Notes: generated from the letters alone by a model not told the origin. A DNA stretch of 64,000 nucleotides from Clostridiales bacterium UBA7103 (GCA_002493305.1 DKYJ01000039.1:15958-79957); one strand, 5' to 3'. Positions 26,163 through 35,100 are shown, counted from the stretch's first letter. Program-made: numbers and translations.

Positions 26163-27179
26163 GTGGGAAATGAGCTGCTGCCCAGCGGGGAGATTTTACT
26201 GTACAACAACGGCGGAGAGAAGGAATTTGTCAGCGTTATCTTTCAGGACGAGACTTTTTGGCTGAGTCAGAAAGGCATGGCAGAGCTGTTCGACACTTCA
26301 AAGCAGAACATCAGTCTGCACATGAAAAACTGCTTCGCCGAGGAGGAACTGGACAAAGAATCAGTTGTCAAGGATTTCTTGACAACTGCCGCAGACGGAA
26401 AAAACTACAAGACCCAGCATTATAACCTCGACGCCATCATCGCCGTGGGCTACCGCGTCAACTCCAAGAAGGCCACGCGCTTTCGCCAGTGGGCGACAAA
26501 GACGCTGAAGGAGTACATCACCAAGGGCTTTGTCCTCAACGATGAAATGCTCAAAAACGGGCGGAGCTTTGGCCGGGATTATTTTGACGAGCTGCTTGAG
26601 CGCATACGGGAGATTCGCGCCAGCGAGCGGCGGGCATACCAGAAAATCGCGGACATCTTTGAGCAGTGCAGCTATGACTACGACAAAGACAGTGAGACTA
26701 CCAAGGCCTTCTACGCCTTTGTGCAGAACAAGCTGCATTACGCGGTCACCGGTCAGACAGCGGCGGAGATTATCGCAGGCCGGGCTACGCTTGAAAGCCC
26801 CACCATGGGGCTGACCACATGGAAGGGCGCGCCGGATGGGAAAATTCTCAAAAGCGACACGCTTATCGCCAAAAACTACTTAAACGAAAAGGAGCTTGCC
26901 CTCCTTAACCGGCTCGTCACCATGTTCATCGACTATGCCGAGCTTATGGCAGAGGAGGAACAGCCCATGAGCATGAAGGACTGGCTCGCGGAGACTGACC
27001 GCTTCCTCACATACAACCGCCGCAGGGTGCTGGATGGCAAGGGCAAAATCTCCCGCGAGGCGGCGGAGAAGAAGGTGGGCGATATATACGCGCAGTTTCG
27101 CAAGAAGCAGGACGCCGACTACATCTCCGAATTTGACAGGCAGACCGCCAAATATCTGAGGGGTGAGCGCGATGATTGA
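26163..27179 (+). CDS. RhuM-family protein
   Basis: 338 residues, starting at GTG 26163 with GGAGGAGA just upstream. The N-terminal half carries the RhuM pattern: FWLSQKGMAELFDTSKQNIS (helix-turn-helix-like), YNLDAIIAVGYRVNSKKATR, FRQWATKTLKEYI. The C-terminal half has the LHYAVTGQTAAEII block. RhuM proteins are named from a Salmonella pathogenicity island, are common on mobile elements, and have no settled function. The gene overlaps the recombinase start by 8 bp, so it could influence recombinase expression or directionality; that is inference. Confidence 0.85.
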   Translation: MGNELLPSGEILLYNNGGEKEFVSVIFQDETFWLSQKGMAELFDTSKQNISLHMKNCFAEEELDKESVVKDFLTTAADGKNYKTQHYNLDAIIAVGYRVNSKKATRFRQWATKTLKEYITKGFVLNDEMLKNGRSFGRDYFDELLERIREIRASERRAYQKIADIFEQCSYDYDKDSETTKAFYAFVQNKLHYAVTGQTAAEIIAGRATLESPTMGLTTWKGAPDGKILKSDTLIAKNYLNEKELALLNRLVTMFIDYAELMAEEEQPMSMKDWLAETDRFLTYNRRRVLDGKGKISREAAEKKVGDIYAQFRKKQDADYISEFDRQTAKYLRGERDD

Positions 27180-29313
27180 AAAATTCGACATTGCCGGTTA
27201 CTGCCGCATATCAGTAGACGAGGAGCTTGACCGGGACAACACCTCCATTGAAAACCAGAAGGCCATCATTGAGGACTTTGTGCGGCAGAAATTCTCGGAC
27301 TCGACCCTGAGCTTCTTTGAGGACAGGGACAAATCGGGCTACACCTTCGACCAGCGCCCAGGCTATCAGGCAATGCGCCGGGAGCTGATGAGCCACAAAA
27401 AGGACATCCTCATCGTCAAGGACTTTTCCCGCTTCTCCCGCCGCAACAGCCGGGGCTTGGTTGAGCTGGAGGACTTGAGGGACGCAGGCGTGCGTATAAT
27501 CTCCATCGGGGACGGAATCGACTTTCCGAATGACGACGACTGGCTGAAAATCCAGTTCCAATTCCTGATAAACGAAATGCCGGTGACCGACACCAGCAAA
27601 AAGGTAAAATCCGTCATCCGGCGCAGGCAGCAGGACGGCAAGTGGCTCTGCGCCGCGCCCTATGGATACATTCTCAACGCCCGGCAGGAGTTTGAAATTG
27701 TCCCCACCGAGGCGGAGATAGTGCGGGAAATTTTCAGGCTCTACATCGACGGCTGGGGCTACAAGAAGATTGCAAACCACCTCACCGAGCAGGGCGTGCC
27801 CACGCCGCGCATGGCCGAGCGGGAGCGCAAGGAGCAGGAGGGCAAAACCAGCAAGCGCCCTGTCAAGGCGGAATGGGCCATCGTCACGGTGCAGGGCATT
27901 ATCGACAACGATTTTTACATCGGCACGCTCCGACAGGGCAAATACACCCGGCGGAAGATAAACGGCAAGGAACAGCGGCGGGACGAGTGGGAACACATCG
28001 TCATTGAGCACCATCACCAGCCCATCATTGACTACCGCACCTTTGCCACCGCCAGGGCCCTGCGCGAAAGCCGCTCCACCGCCCACTACCGGGGACAGAA
28101 GAAGTACGACAACAGCTACTCCGGCTTTCTCGAGTGCGGCGACTGCGGCGCGCCCATGTTCGCCATGAGCCGCCGGGACATCAAGGACGCCTACCGCTGC
28201 GGCACCTACCACCGCCGGGGCTTAAAGGGCTGCACCAGCCACCACATCCGCGTGGATAAGTTAGACGAGCTTGTGAAGCTCTATGTGCAGAAGGTAAAGG
28301 AAAACTCCGCCGCCATGCTGGAGCGCCTGAACGCCGACCTTGCGCGAGAGCAGGAGGATTTGGATGAGACTGAGCGGGCGGCGGAGAATCTTGACGCCAC
28401 CCTGCTTGACCTTCAGGAGGAGCTGAAAGCCACAAAGCGCCAGCGCATACGCGACCTGATGAAGCATCCGGAGCAGGAGGCCACGCTTGAGCAGACCTAT
28501 GACGAGCTGGAGGACGACCTTGTGCGCCGCATTGAGGGCATACAGCATCAGCTTGACCTGACGCAGGATAAGAAAAACACCATCATCCGGGTAAACCGCG
28601 TGGCAAAAACCGCCATGGAGGTCTTTGACGAAATCCTGCAAAAGCCGAAGCTGGAAAGGCGCGATCTTCAGCTTATCATTGAGAGGATAAAGGTCTTTGA
28701 AGACCACATCGAGATTCAGCTCAAGGCCGATATTGACGCCATCCTCCAGAGCGGCACACTGCCCGAGGAGCAGAAAAGCCCGCCGCCCTATGAAATCCAG
28801 ATAATTCAGGAGAGCGACAAGCATAATAACAAGGTTTTCACTGTCAAGGTTGTCAGTGACGGTGACCCGTTGGAGATATTCACAGATAAGGATGGGGAGC
28901 TTATTTTCAAGAAATACTCGCCCATTGGTGAGCTGACTGATTTTGCCGCGCAGATCTGCGACAGTCTCCGCCGCTCGACGGACGGCATAGCTGCCGTATG
29001 CGACAGAGACAGCATCATCGCCGTGGCGGGCGGGGGCAAGAAAGAGCTTCTTGACAAGCCCATCAGCCAGCAGCTGAGCGATATAATGGACAACCGCGCC
29101 GCCTATCGCCACTCAAGCGGCGGCAGCAGCACCCCCGTGTCCGATATGGACGACAAATACTGTCTGTCTGTGGCCGCCCCCGTCATATCCGAGGGAGATA
29201 TAATGGGCTGCGTGATGTTTCTCTCTCCCAAGGGCAGCGCCCCCTGCACGGAGGTCGAATACAAGCTCGCCCAGACCGTGGCGATTTTCCTCGGCAAGCA
29301 GATGGAAGACTGA
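27172..29313 (+). CDS. Large serine recombinase fused to SpoVT C-terminal half
   Basis: 713 residues from ATG 27172. Residues 1-150 are the resolvase catalytic domain with Ser14 in YCRISVDEE, then the Recombinase domain. A zinc ribbon ECGDCGAPMF ... YRCGTYHRRGLKGC follows, then a coiled coil at about 370-470. From about residue 564 the protein is no longer recombinase: GDPLEIFTDKDGELIFKKYS onward is the C-terminal part of the sporulation regulator SpoVT (end of AbrB domain plus GAF-like domain, ending GKQMED). About 150 of SpoVT's usual 178 or so residues remain. The recombinase has evidently integrated the element into spoVT and taken over its 3' end as its own C-terminus. Whether the SpoVT tail affects the recombinase is unknown. 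Confidence 0.9.
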   Translation: MIEKFDIAGYCRISVDEELDRDNTSIENQKAIIEDFVRQKFSDSTLSFFEDRDKSGYTFDQRPGYQAMRRELMSHKKDILIVKDFSRFSRRNSRGLVELEDLRDAGVRIISIGDGIDFPNDDDWLKIQFQFLINEMPVTDTSKKVKSVIRRRQQDGKWLCAAPYGYILNARQEFEIVPTEAEIVREIFRLYIDGWGYKKIANHLTEQGVPTPRMAERERKEQEGKTSKRPVKAEWAIVTVQGIIDNDFYIGTLRQGKYTRRKINGKEQRRDEWEHIVIEHHHQPIIDYRTFATARALRESRSTAHYRGQKKYDNSYSGFLECGDCGAPMFAMSRRDIKDAYRCGTYHRRGLKGCTSHHIRVDKLDELVKLYVQKVKENSAAMLERLNADLAREQEDLDETERAAENLDATLLDLQEELKATKRQRIRDLMKHPEQEATLEQTYDELEDDLVRRIEGIQHQLDLTQDKKNTIIRVNRVAKTAMEVFDEILQKPKLERRDLQLIIERIKVFEDHIEIQLKADIDAILQSGTLPEEQKSPPPYEIQIIQESDKHNNKVFTVKVVSDGDPLEIFTDKDGELIFKKYSPIGELTDFAAQICDSLRRSTDGIAAVCDRDSIIAVAGGGKKELLDKPISQQLSDIMDNRAAYRHSSGGSSTPVSDMDDKYCLSVAAPVISEGDIMGCVMFLSPKGSAPCTEVEYKLAQTVAIFLGKQMED
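28839..28866 (+). other. Probable attR junction inside spoVT
   Basis: SpoVT similarity begins at GDPLEIF, encoded from 28861. Directly before it are the arms CACTG (28839-28843) and CAGTG (28854-28858), an imperfect inverted pair of the kind flanking serine-integrase crossover sites. The exact core dinucleotide cannot be set without the left end. Confidence 0.55.
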
Positions 29314-29353
29314 ACCGCCATACCCTGCGTCAAAGAAATACTGAAATATGTAA

Positions 29354-29389
29354 AAAGGGATACAGCAAAAAAATTGCTGCATCCCTTTT
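29354..29389 (+). terminator. Terminator after recombinase-spoVT
   Basis: A 14-bp stem, AAGGGATACAGCAA with TTGCTGCATCCCTT (one mismatch), and a TTTTATT tail. It is probably the native spoVT terminator. Confidence 0.85.
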
Positions 29390-29518
29390 ATTACTCTATC
29401 TTTCAGACCAATATAGCGGTCAATATTTTGTCCAAGTATAGCATAGAATACAAGAAATTGCAAGCAATACTGGTCATTTTTCGATTGCTGAAGGGTCAAA
29501 ACAAGCGGGAGCGGGCAA

Positions 29519-29767
29519 ATGGAGCAAAAACTAAGACGCGATTTGAATATGGGTGGAAATCTCCGCAGGCTCAGGCTTGATTTCGGTCTGTCGCAGGAAA
29601 AGCTGTGCGCGGAGCTTCAGCGCCGGGGCTGTGACATCGGGCGCAGCACCTATGAAAAGTACGAGAGCGGCGAGCTGAACATCCGCATAAGCGTCCTTGT
29701 CACGCTGCGCAAAATCTACGCTTGCAGCTATGACGCTTTCTTCGAGGGCTTGGATGAAAGATTATAA
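29519..29767 (+). CDS. Small XRE-family regulator
   Basis: An 82-residue single-domain helix-turn-helix protein (LRRLRLDFGLSQEKLCAELQ). The start at 29519 has GGGAG about 10 bases upstream; an ATG ten codons later is an alternative. It lies just outside the element in host DNA, next to spoVT. Target unknown. Confidence 0.7.
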   Translation: MEQKLRRDLNMGGNLRRLRLDFGLSQEKLCAELQRRGCDIGRSTYEKYESGELNIRISVLVTLRKIYACSYDAFFEGLDERL

Positions 29768-29866
29768 ACCGTCCAGCATTTTCATAACAACCCGGGGCAG
29801 TTAATTCGTCCTCTCTACACTCTCCATGTGCATATCTGTACACAGCTAACAGCTTTTTTCTACAAG

Positions 29867-29905
29867 CTGAAAACAGCATCTTCGATCTGAAGATGCTGTT
29901 TTCAG
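29867..29905. repeat. Perfect 17-bp stem-loop
   Basis: CTGAAAACAGCATCTTC and GAAGATGCTGTTTTCAG with a 5-nt loop. There is no T-tract directly after it on either strand, so it is not a standard terminator. It sits in the 268-bp gap between the HTH gene and the lipoprotein, which otherwise shows nothing. Confidence 0.6.
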
Positions 29906-30035
29906 TATACGCTCCCTCCCACCGTCGCAGAGCCCGGCGTCAGCGGGTCTGCGGCGGAAAAGGAAGAAGGAACGAATGGATATGGATTTTGCCGAGCTTG
30001 CGAGGGAAAAGGAATGGAATTCGTTTCTTCTGACG

Positions 30036-31133
30036 CTACAGCGCGGGTTCCGTCCATTCGCCGCCGGAGGGTGCTCCTCCACCGCCCCCGCCGCCGTAAT
30101 AATTATACACAACAGGCTGGTCGTTGACCTGCTCAACGGCGATATAGCCCATGCTCCCATCTGGCAGAGACACAAGATAGCAGTCCCCCAGCTCGGCAAG
30201 CAGTGTCAGCTCCGTGTTCATGGCGGGGCTGTCAAGCAGCTCACCCCTAAGGTAAAGGCTGCGAAAAACCTCGGCTCCCGAGGCCGCGTAGCCTGTCCTG
30301 CTCTCAAAGGGCACCTCCCCCTCAAGCAGCAGGCAGCGCTTTTCCACCGTAGCAAGAACGCCGTCAATATATAGCGTGCAGAGCTCATCCTCCTGAGAAA
30401 GCAGGCGCACCTGCTCCCCGCGCTTGTAAACCGCAGCGTAAAGCTCCGCCGTGGCTGAGATCACACGGGCAGCCGCACCGCTCTCTGTACCATACAGGGC
30501 CGGGTGAGCGATGCCGGTGGCTCTAAATGCTTTTCTGGACTGCGCGCCGAGGCTTATATCGCCGCCGTCAGCACCGCCGGAGGGTGCGGAACCGCCTCCC
30601 CCACCGCCGCCGGAGTAGTTATAATACTGTATACGGCTGTCGCTGAGCATTTCGGCAGGTACATAACCCAGAACCCCCTCAAGCTCCGCAAGGCAGCAGT
30701 CTCCCAGATCCGCGAGGATCTGAAGCTCGGTATTTGTGTCAAGCACCCGCTCCGGTTCGCCACGGAGCAGATAGCCGGTGAAAAACTCCGCGCCGCTTTT
30801 GGCATAGGCCGTGCGCGGCTCTGCTTCCTCCTCGCCGTCGAGAGCCACAAGGCGCTTTTCAACATATCCCCTGCCCTCAGCGCAGTTGACGATATAATAA
30901 CCCTCCCACTCGTCCTCGACCTCAAGCTCCTCCCCGCGCTCCAGCACGGTCAAAAGCGCGCGGGCTTCAAGAGTGACGACCTCCGCTCCGCTGGTCTGCG
31001 GAGTAGGCGTGGGGGTAGGAGTCGGTTCGGGCGTCGCGGTTGGCTCGGGGCTGGGCGTCTGCGCGGGCGCGGGCGCGCCGCAGCCGCTAAGCAGCATAAC
31101 CGCGCAAAGGCATGCGGCAATTATTTTCTTCAT
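30036..31133 (-). CDS. Lipoprotein with two SH3-like repeats
   Basis: A 365-residue exported lipoprotein: signal peptide with lipobox LLSGCG, then a PTPTPEPTP-type linker, then two similar SH3-like units. Each unit carries a GYVxAEM or GYIAVEQ turn and ends in YNY(S/Y)GGGGGGG followed by APSGG, so the unit is a tandem duplication. It should sit on the outer membrane face and touch the cell wall. It is directly downstream of the interrupted transglutaminase gene, probably the same operon. It ends in TAG, which shows that TAG is an ordinary stop in this host. Confidence 0.75.
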   Translation of the reverse strand: MKKIIAACLCAVMLLSGCGAPAPAQTPSPEPTATPEPTPTPTPTPQTSGAEVVTLEARALLTVLERGEELEVEDEWEGYYIVNCAEGRGYVEKRLVALDGEEEAEPRTAYAKSGAEFFTGYLLRGEPERVLDTNTELQILADLGDCCLAELEGVLGYVPAEMLSDSRIQYYNYSGGGGGGGSAPSGGADGGDISLGAQSRKAFRATGIAHPALYGTESGAAARVISATAELYAAVYKRGEQVRLLSQEDELCTLYIDGVLATVEKRCLLLEGEVPFESRTGYAASGAEVFRSLYLRGELLDSPAMNTELTLLAELGDCYLVSLPDGSMGYIAVEQVNDQPVVYNYYGGGGGGGAPSGGEWTEPAL

Positions 31134-31151
31134 ATCTTATCTCCTGTAATT

Positions 31152-33353
31152 TTATCCCCTATAATCTGCATCGTATTTATTGCCGTACACATAATGGATT
31201 ATATCCCAGATGTAGTTATAGGCCGCCGTGCCGGGGGCAAAGGCTCCGCGGTTTTGATAGGCGATATAGCCGATGCTGCGGCGGACAATGCCGCCATAGA
31301 GCGTCACCTGCTTGCCGTCAGGAGCGCTGAGCTTAATGTAAGAGCGCATTGCAATATCGTCCACACACTGGGCGTTTGTAAAGCCCACCAGCACATTGGT
31401 GTACTGTATTTTGCTGCCGGAGACGCGGAACACGGGGTCAGCCCCGGCCGCGCGGCTGTAAGCATAGTTATGGCGGGCATAGCTGTCGCCGAGGCTGAGA
31501 GAGCCGTTTTGGATCTCGCTGGCCCAGCAGAGCAGTGTGCCATATTCCTCCAGCTTATATCCCGACACTCCTGCCCCAGTCAGCGCGGATTTGAGCGAGC
31601 TTTCAATGCCGGTTATCATGCGGATACCCTTATTCCCGGTTATCCTGATAGAGCTGCCGCCGTAGCTTAGCAGATTATCAAGGCCGGACACTCTTTCAAG
31701 CACATATCCTCCGCTGTTTGTGAGGCTGTATACATACATGCCCGTGGGGTACATCACATGCACATCGGAGCCAACGGGCAGGTTGTATTCCGAAACTGTG
31801 ATAAGCTTTTTCTCTCCCTCTGCCAGCTTAATGCTGCCGAAGCTGCCGCCGGCATCAGGATAGATCTCCCGCCCGTCGATACAGAGGGCCAGTGTCCTGC
31901 CGCTGTGGAGGGCAGCAATATTAGCCAGCACATAGCCCGTGTCCACAGGCGGAGTAGGCGTGGGCGGGGTCTCTGTAATTTCCTTCGCCGTGAAGCTCAT
32001 GACGTTTTGGGCATACTGCGCCTCAAGGCTGAATTTTTTCCCGTTTGCCGTCCATTCCCTGCTCGAAAGCTCGTAGGCCGCGATGCCGTAAAGCACGCTC
32101 TTTGTTGTGTCCGGCTCGCTGGTCGTCACGGGCAGAGAAAAGCTGGCGTTTCCTGCCTTGAGCTGCTCCGTTATACCCTCCTCAAAGCCGTCAGACCATG
32201 TGTGTATCTGGCCGGTTTTAATGAAGTAATTCTGCTCCAGAGAATTTGCCGGACGGGCAGGGTCAGCGCTGTGATCCGAATGGACGCAGCTCATAAGCGC
32301 ATCAGTGAGGCCAAAATACAGGTGCCGGTAGTATGAATACGCCGCAGAATAGTCTACATCGTCCTAGGTTGGGTCTATCTGATACCATTTTCCGTCCAGC
32401 TTCACGGCGTTCCATTCGTGGCCGTTGCCAGTACAGCGTTCACTTTCTATGCCCACGCGGTCAAGGAGCATCTTATATGCCGAGCGATAGGCAGCACAAG
32501 TGCCGGTGCCGTAGAAAAACACGCCCTCTGCGCTGCAAAGCACCCCCGTGGCATTGTAATCATAGGTGCAGTTGTTAATGATCCAGTCGTGCAGCCAGAG
32601 CGCGAGCTCATATTCGCTGCCGTTTGGCAGGGCGGCGCGGCACTGAGCCGCCACCTCATCGGCAGCCTGCTCCACGGTCTTCCCCTCGCCGGTAGGGGTA
32701 ATATAAATAGTCTGCGTCTTATCTTTGGAGTAGTGCTGCTTTCCGTCCGAGCCGGCAACAGGGTACATCTCCAGCAGGTAGAAGTCGAGCCGGTACTCAT
32801 TGGAGCTTGTAAAGGTAAATTCAAAAACATTATTTTCCTGAAAGGACTGACTCAGGGGGTCAACAATAAATTCCCAGCTCCCGTCAACCTTCTGCATCAC
32901 GCCGTAACGGTATTTATACTTAAAGCCGAACTCCGTCAGCGGGCGGCTGTTGCCGGAGGGCGTCGTACCCGTGGGGCTGAGGGTATAGGTCACCGTGTCC
33001 CCTACTGCAGGGGCAGAATTGCTTGAGGCCACCTCCAGCCCGAGGCCGGCGGGCATCTCATTGACATTTCCGGGCACGGGCTCATACGCCTGCGGGGCTA
33101 TTCCTCCCTCATCGCTCAGGGCCACAGGCTCCGCAAACACGGCGAGCGGCTCTTCAGGCCCCGTTATAACAGGCGCTTGCGTCTCCTCAATGGGCGGAGC
33201 TTCTTCCGTCTTCTCCGGATCCGCCGCATCGGGAATAACCGCCTCTTCCCCGGCGGTGGTCGATATATCCTCATCCCCGGCGAAAACGACGCAGGGGACA
33301 AGAGCAAAAATCATGAGTATGGCCAACAGCAGGCCGATCAGACGTTTGAGCAC
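31152..33353 (-). pseudogene. Secreted transglutaminase-like protein split by one amber codon
   Basis: One 733-codon frame interrupted only by TAG at 32366-32364. The N-terminal part has a signal peptide (LLLAILMIFALVPCVVFA), a Pro/Glu-rich linker, a beta domain and a transglutaminase core with Cys in GTGTCAAYRSAYK, His in GNGHEWNAV and Asp in WYQIDPT. The stop falls right after DPT and is followed in frame by DDVDYS; the family usually has Trp here (DPTWDD), so TGG has probably become TAG. The remaining 380 residues contain further secreted domains. The truncated product keeps the catalytic triad but loses everything after. It may be a strain-level nonsense mutation or a sequencing error. 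Confidence 0.85.
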
Positions 33354-33504
33354 CGCGATACTCCTTTCGTTATAAAAAGCGTCTTTTCATATATTCTCAT
33401 TGGTATCTTACCATATATCTCCGCTCTTGAAAAGTATGCACTTGTAGAAAATGCGCCGCTGTGCTATACTTTTCCGGCAAGCAATCGGAACGGTTGCAAA
33501 TGAC

Positions 33505-33612
33505 AATTCATTTGCTTAAGCAGGGGAATGTGGGTGCGAATCCCACGCGAGGCCGTCACTGTGAGGTCGGGCGCAAGCCCGCGAAGTCAGAATACCTGCC
33601 CGTGGGACGGAA
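33505..33612 (+). ncRNA. Cobalamin riboswitch
   Basis: The conserved core is present in order: GGGAATGTGGGTGCGAATCC, then GCCGTCACTGTGAGG, GAAGTCAG and the B12-box-like ATACCTGCC. It lies upstream of the DUF4430 and ECF S-component genes on the same strand and should lower their expression when cobalamin is plentiful. Confidence 0.88.
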
Positions 33613-33670
33613 AACCGCCCCGTTGTACAAAGAACCGCGTCACCCGGTCAAAGCCGAAAGCGTGCTGTAA

Positions 33671-33720
33671 GCAGAGGCGAAAGTACGCCGCTGCTCTGCT
33701 GCTCGTTCTCTCTTTTTCTT
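33671..33720 (+). terminator. Probable riboswitch expression platform
   Basis: GCAGAGGCG (33671-33679) pairs with CGCCGCTGC (33686-33694, one mismatch), followed after a short GC-rich stretch by a pyrimidine run ending TCTTTTTCTTT. The following 220 nt up to the first gene contain no recognised feature. Confidence 0.5.
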
Positions 33721-33941
33721 TGTGCAGCGCCGGCGACCCTGAAAGATGGGTCAATGTAAGCGATGAACGAATCGGCGAGAGAGATTTGCGAGAGAATTTG
33801 TGTTCTGATGAAGGCAGTCTTTTGAAGACAATACTTTGTGTATGGCAAGAAAGACTGACAAAATCAGGGCGCAAATTGTCCGCAAAAATCCGAGACGATT
33901 TGTTCGGAGCTTACATCAAAAAAGAAAGGAGAGATTTTTTC

Positions 33942-34337
33942 ATGTCAAAAACCGCAAAAAAAATTATTGCCGTAGTAGCTCTGCTTGTGCTTATCGTGGC
34001 AGCCGTATTCCTCTGGCAGCACTTTTCCCCCGCCGCGCAGGAGGGGGACAAGGAGCTTGTGGTGCTGGTCGTCCATGGGGATGGAACGCAGAACCGCCTC
34101 GATGTCTCAACCGATGCGGAGAACCTGCGCGGCGCGCTTGAGCCGGAGGGTATCATCGCCGGGGACGAGAGCGAGTACGGCCTGTTTGTCAAGACCGTTG
34201 ACGGGGAAACCGCCGATGACAGCCTCCAGCAGTGGTGGTGCATCACCAAGGGCGGCGAGGAGCTGATGACCGGCGTGGACGACACCATGATCGCCGATGG
34301 GGAGCAGTATGAATTTACCCTCACCACGGGCTGGTAA
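33942..34337 (+). CDS. Membrane-anchored DUF4430 protein
   Basis: 131 residues from ATG 33942 (GAAAGGAGAG upstream); the frame is open further 5' but runs back through the riboswitch and is not coding there. One N-terminal membrane segment (IIAVVALLVLIVAAVFLW) and an extracellular DUF4430 domain with the QQWWCITKGGEEL core. DUF4430 is related to the beta domain of intrinsic factor/transcobalamin, so with a cobalamin riboswitch upstream and an S component downstream a surface corrinoid-capture role is likely. Overlaps the next gene by 29 bp. Confidence 0.75.
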   Translation: MSKTAKKIIAVVALLVLIVAAVFLWQHFSPAAQEGDKELVVLVVHGDGTQNRLDVSTDAENLRGALEPEGIIAGDESEYGLFVKTVDGETADDSLQQWWCITKGGEELMTGVDDTMIADGEQYEFTLTTGW

Positions 34338-34833
34338 ACTCAACGTGCGGGAGCTGTGCGTCCTCTCGCTGATGGGTGCGCTCATCTTTGCGGCGAAGCT
34401 GGCTCTGGCGTCAGCTCCGAATGTGAGCCTTAACGCGCTGCTCATTATCCTGACGGCGGTGTTCTTCGGTTGGAGGGCGCTGTACAGCGTGGGCGTGTAC
34501 ATCATGCTGGAGGGGCTGGTCTTCGGTTTCGGGATGTGGTGGTGGAGCTACTGGTACCTGTGGCCGCTGCTGGCCGTTTTGGCCGTGCTGCTGAGCCGCT
34601 GCCGCTCGACGCTTATCTGGGCGGTTTTCGCCGGAGTGTTCGGCCTGTGCTTCGGGGCGCTCTGCTCTATCCCATATCTTTTCATCGGTGGCTGGGAGCT
34701 GGCTTTTTCCTACTGGATAAGCGGCATACCCTTTGACCTTCTCCACTGCGCTGGGAACTTTATCACAACACTTATACTGTTCAAGCCCCTGTACGCGGTA
34801 ATGGATAAGCTGCTGAGCAAAAAAATCAGCTGA
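34309..34833 (+). CDS. ECF transporter S component, probably for cobalamin
   Basis: About 174 residues with six membrane segments, typical of ECF S components (LCVLSLMGALIFAAKL at the start, W-rich GMWWWSYWYLWPLLAV in the middle). The ATG at 34309 has GGGGAG upstream and overlaps the DUF4430 gene. It would bind its vitamin in the membrane and use shared ECF T and A subunits encoded elsewhere. The substrate is inferred from the riboswitch. The last codons form part of the terminator stem. Confidence 0.78.
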   Translation: MNLPSPRAGKLNVRELCVLSLMGALIFAAKLALASAPNVSLNALLIILTAVFFGWRALYSVGVYIMLEGLVFGFGMWWWSYWYLWPLLAVLAVLLSRCRSTLIWAVFAGVFGLCFGALCSIPYLFIGGWELAFSYWISGIPFDLLHCAGNFITTLILFKPLYAVMDKLLSKKIS

Positions 34834-34858
34834 GGCGAAATCGCTTCAGCTGATTTTT
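34821..34858 (+). terminator. Terminator overlapping the S-component stop
   Basis: AAAAATCAGCTGA and TCAGCTGATTTTT with inner GCGA/TCGC; the left arm includes the final codons and the TGA stop. Confidence 0.85.
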
Positions 34859-34864
34859 TATGAT

Positions 34865-35072
34865 ATTCGTTCCCTTGGAACGAATGATATATCTTCGATA
34901 TGATATATTTGCTTTGCAAATATGATGAATAATCAGCGTTTATAGAAAGCCTCGCAGAGTTCGCCGCTCGGAAGCGGCGAATAATTTTAATCGTTTTTTC
35001 CGGGGGCGTGTACCTCGGAAAAAATACTTTGCACGGAGAGAGTGTATTTTTGCCTTCCCACGCAGGCAAAAA
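34865..35072. repeat. Array of consecutive small hairpins
   Basis: Perfect stems follow one another: 34865-34885 (ATTCGTTCC/GGAACGAAT), 34889-34901 (ATATC/GATAT), 34905-34923 (ATATTTGC/GCAAATAT), 34960-34981 (TTCGCCGCT/AGCGGCGAA), 34994-35024 (TTTTTTCCG/CGGAAAAAA) and about 35043-35072. The first three have 3-nt pyrimidine loops and are joined by GAT-type spacers. No gene is present in this 270-bp stretch. Confidence 0.7.
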
Positions 35073-35100
35073 TGCGCGAACGCAGTGAGATCCCCTTTGT

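Noticed and set aside
29867..29905. The 17-bp stem as an insertion-sequence end or attachment site
   Set aside because: No transposase, no second copy in the window, and it is a simple hairpin about 1 kb from the spoVT junction.
32364..32366. Amber codon read through as an amino acid (recoded TAG) in the transglutaminase gene
   Set aside because: The adjacent lipoprotein gene ends with TAG, as do element genes, and no pyrrolysine machinery or recoding element is visible; a TGG to TAG mutation is simpler.
33528..33941. Long N-terminal extension of the DUF4430 protein
   Set aside because: The extension runs through the cobalamin riboswitch core; a good ribosome site is present at ATG 33942.
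34860..34930. CRISPR-like array at the mini-hairpins
   Set aside because: Units differ in sequence, spacers are only a few bases, and no cas genes are present.
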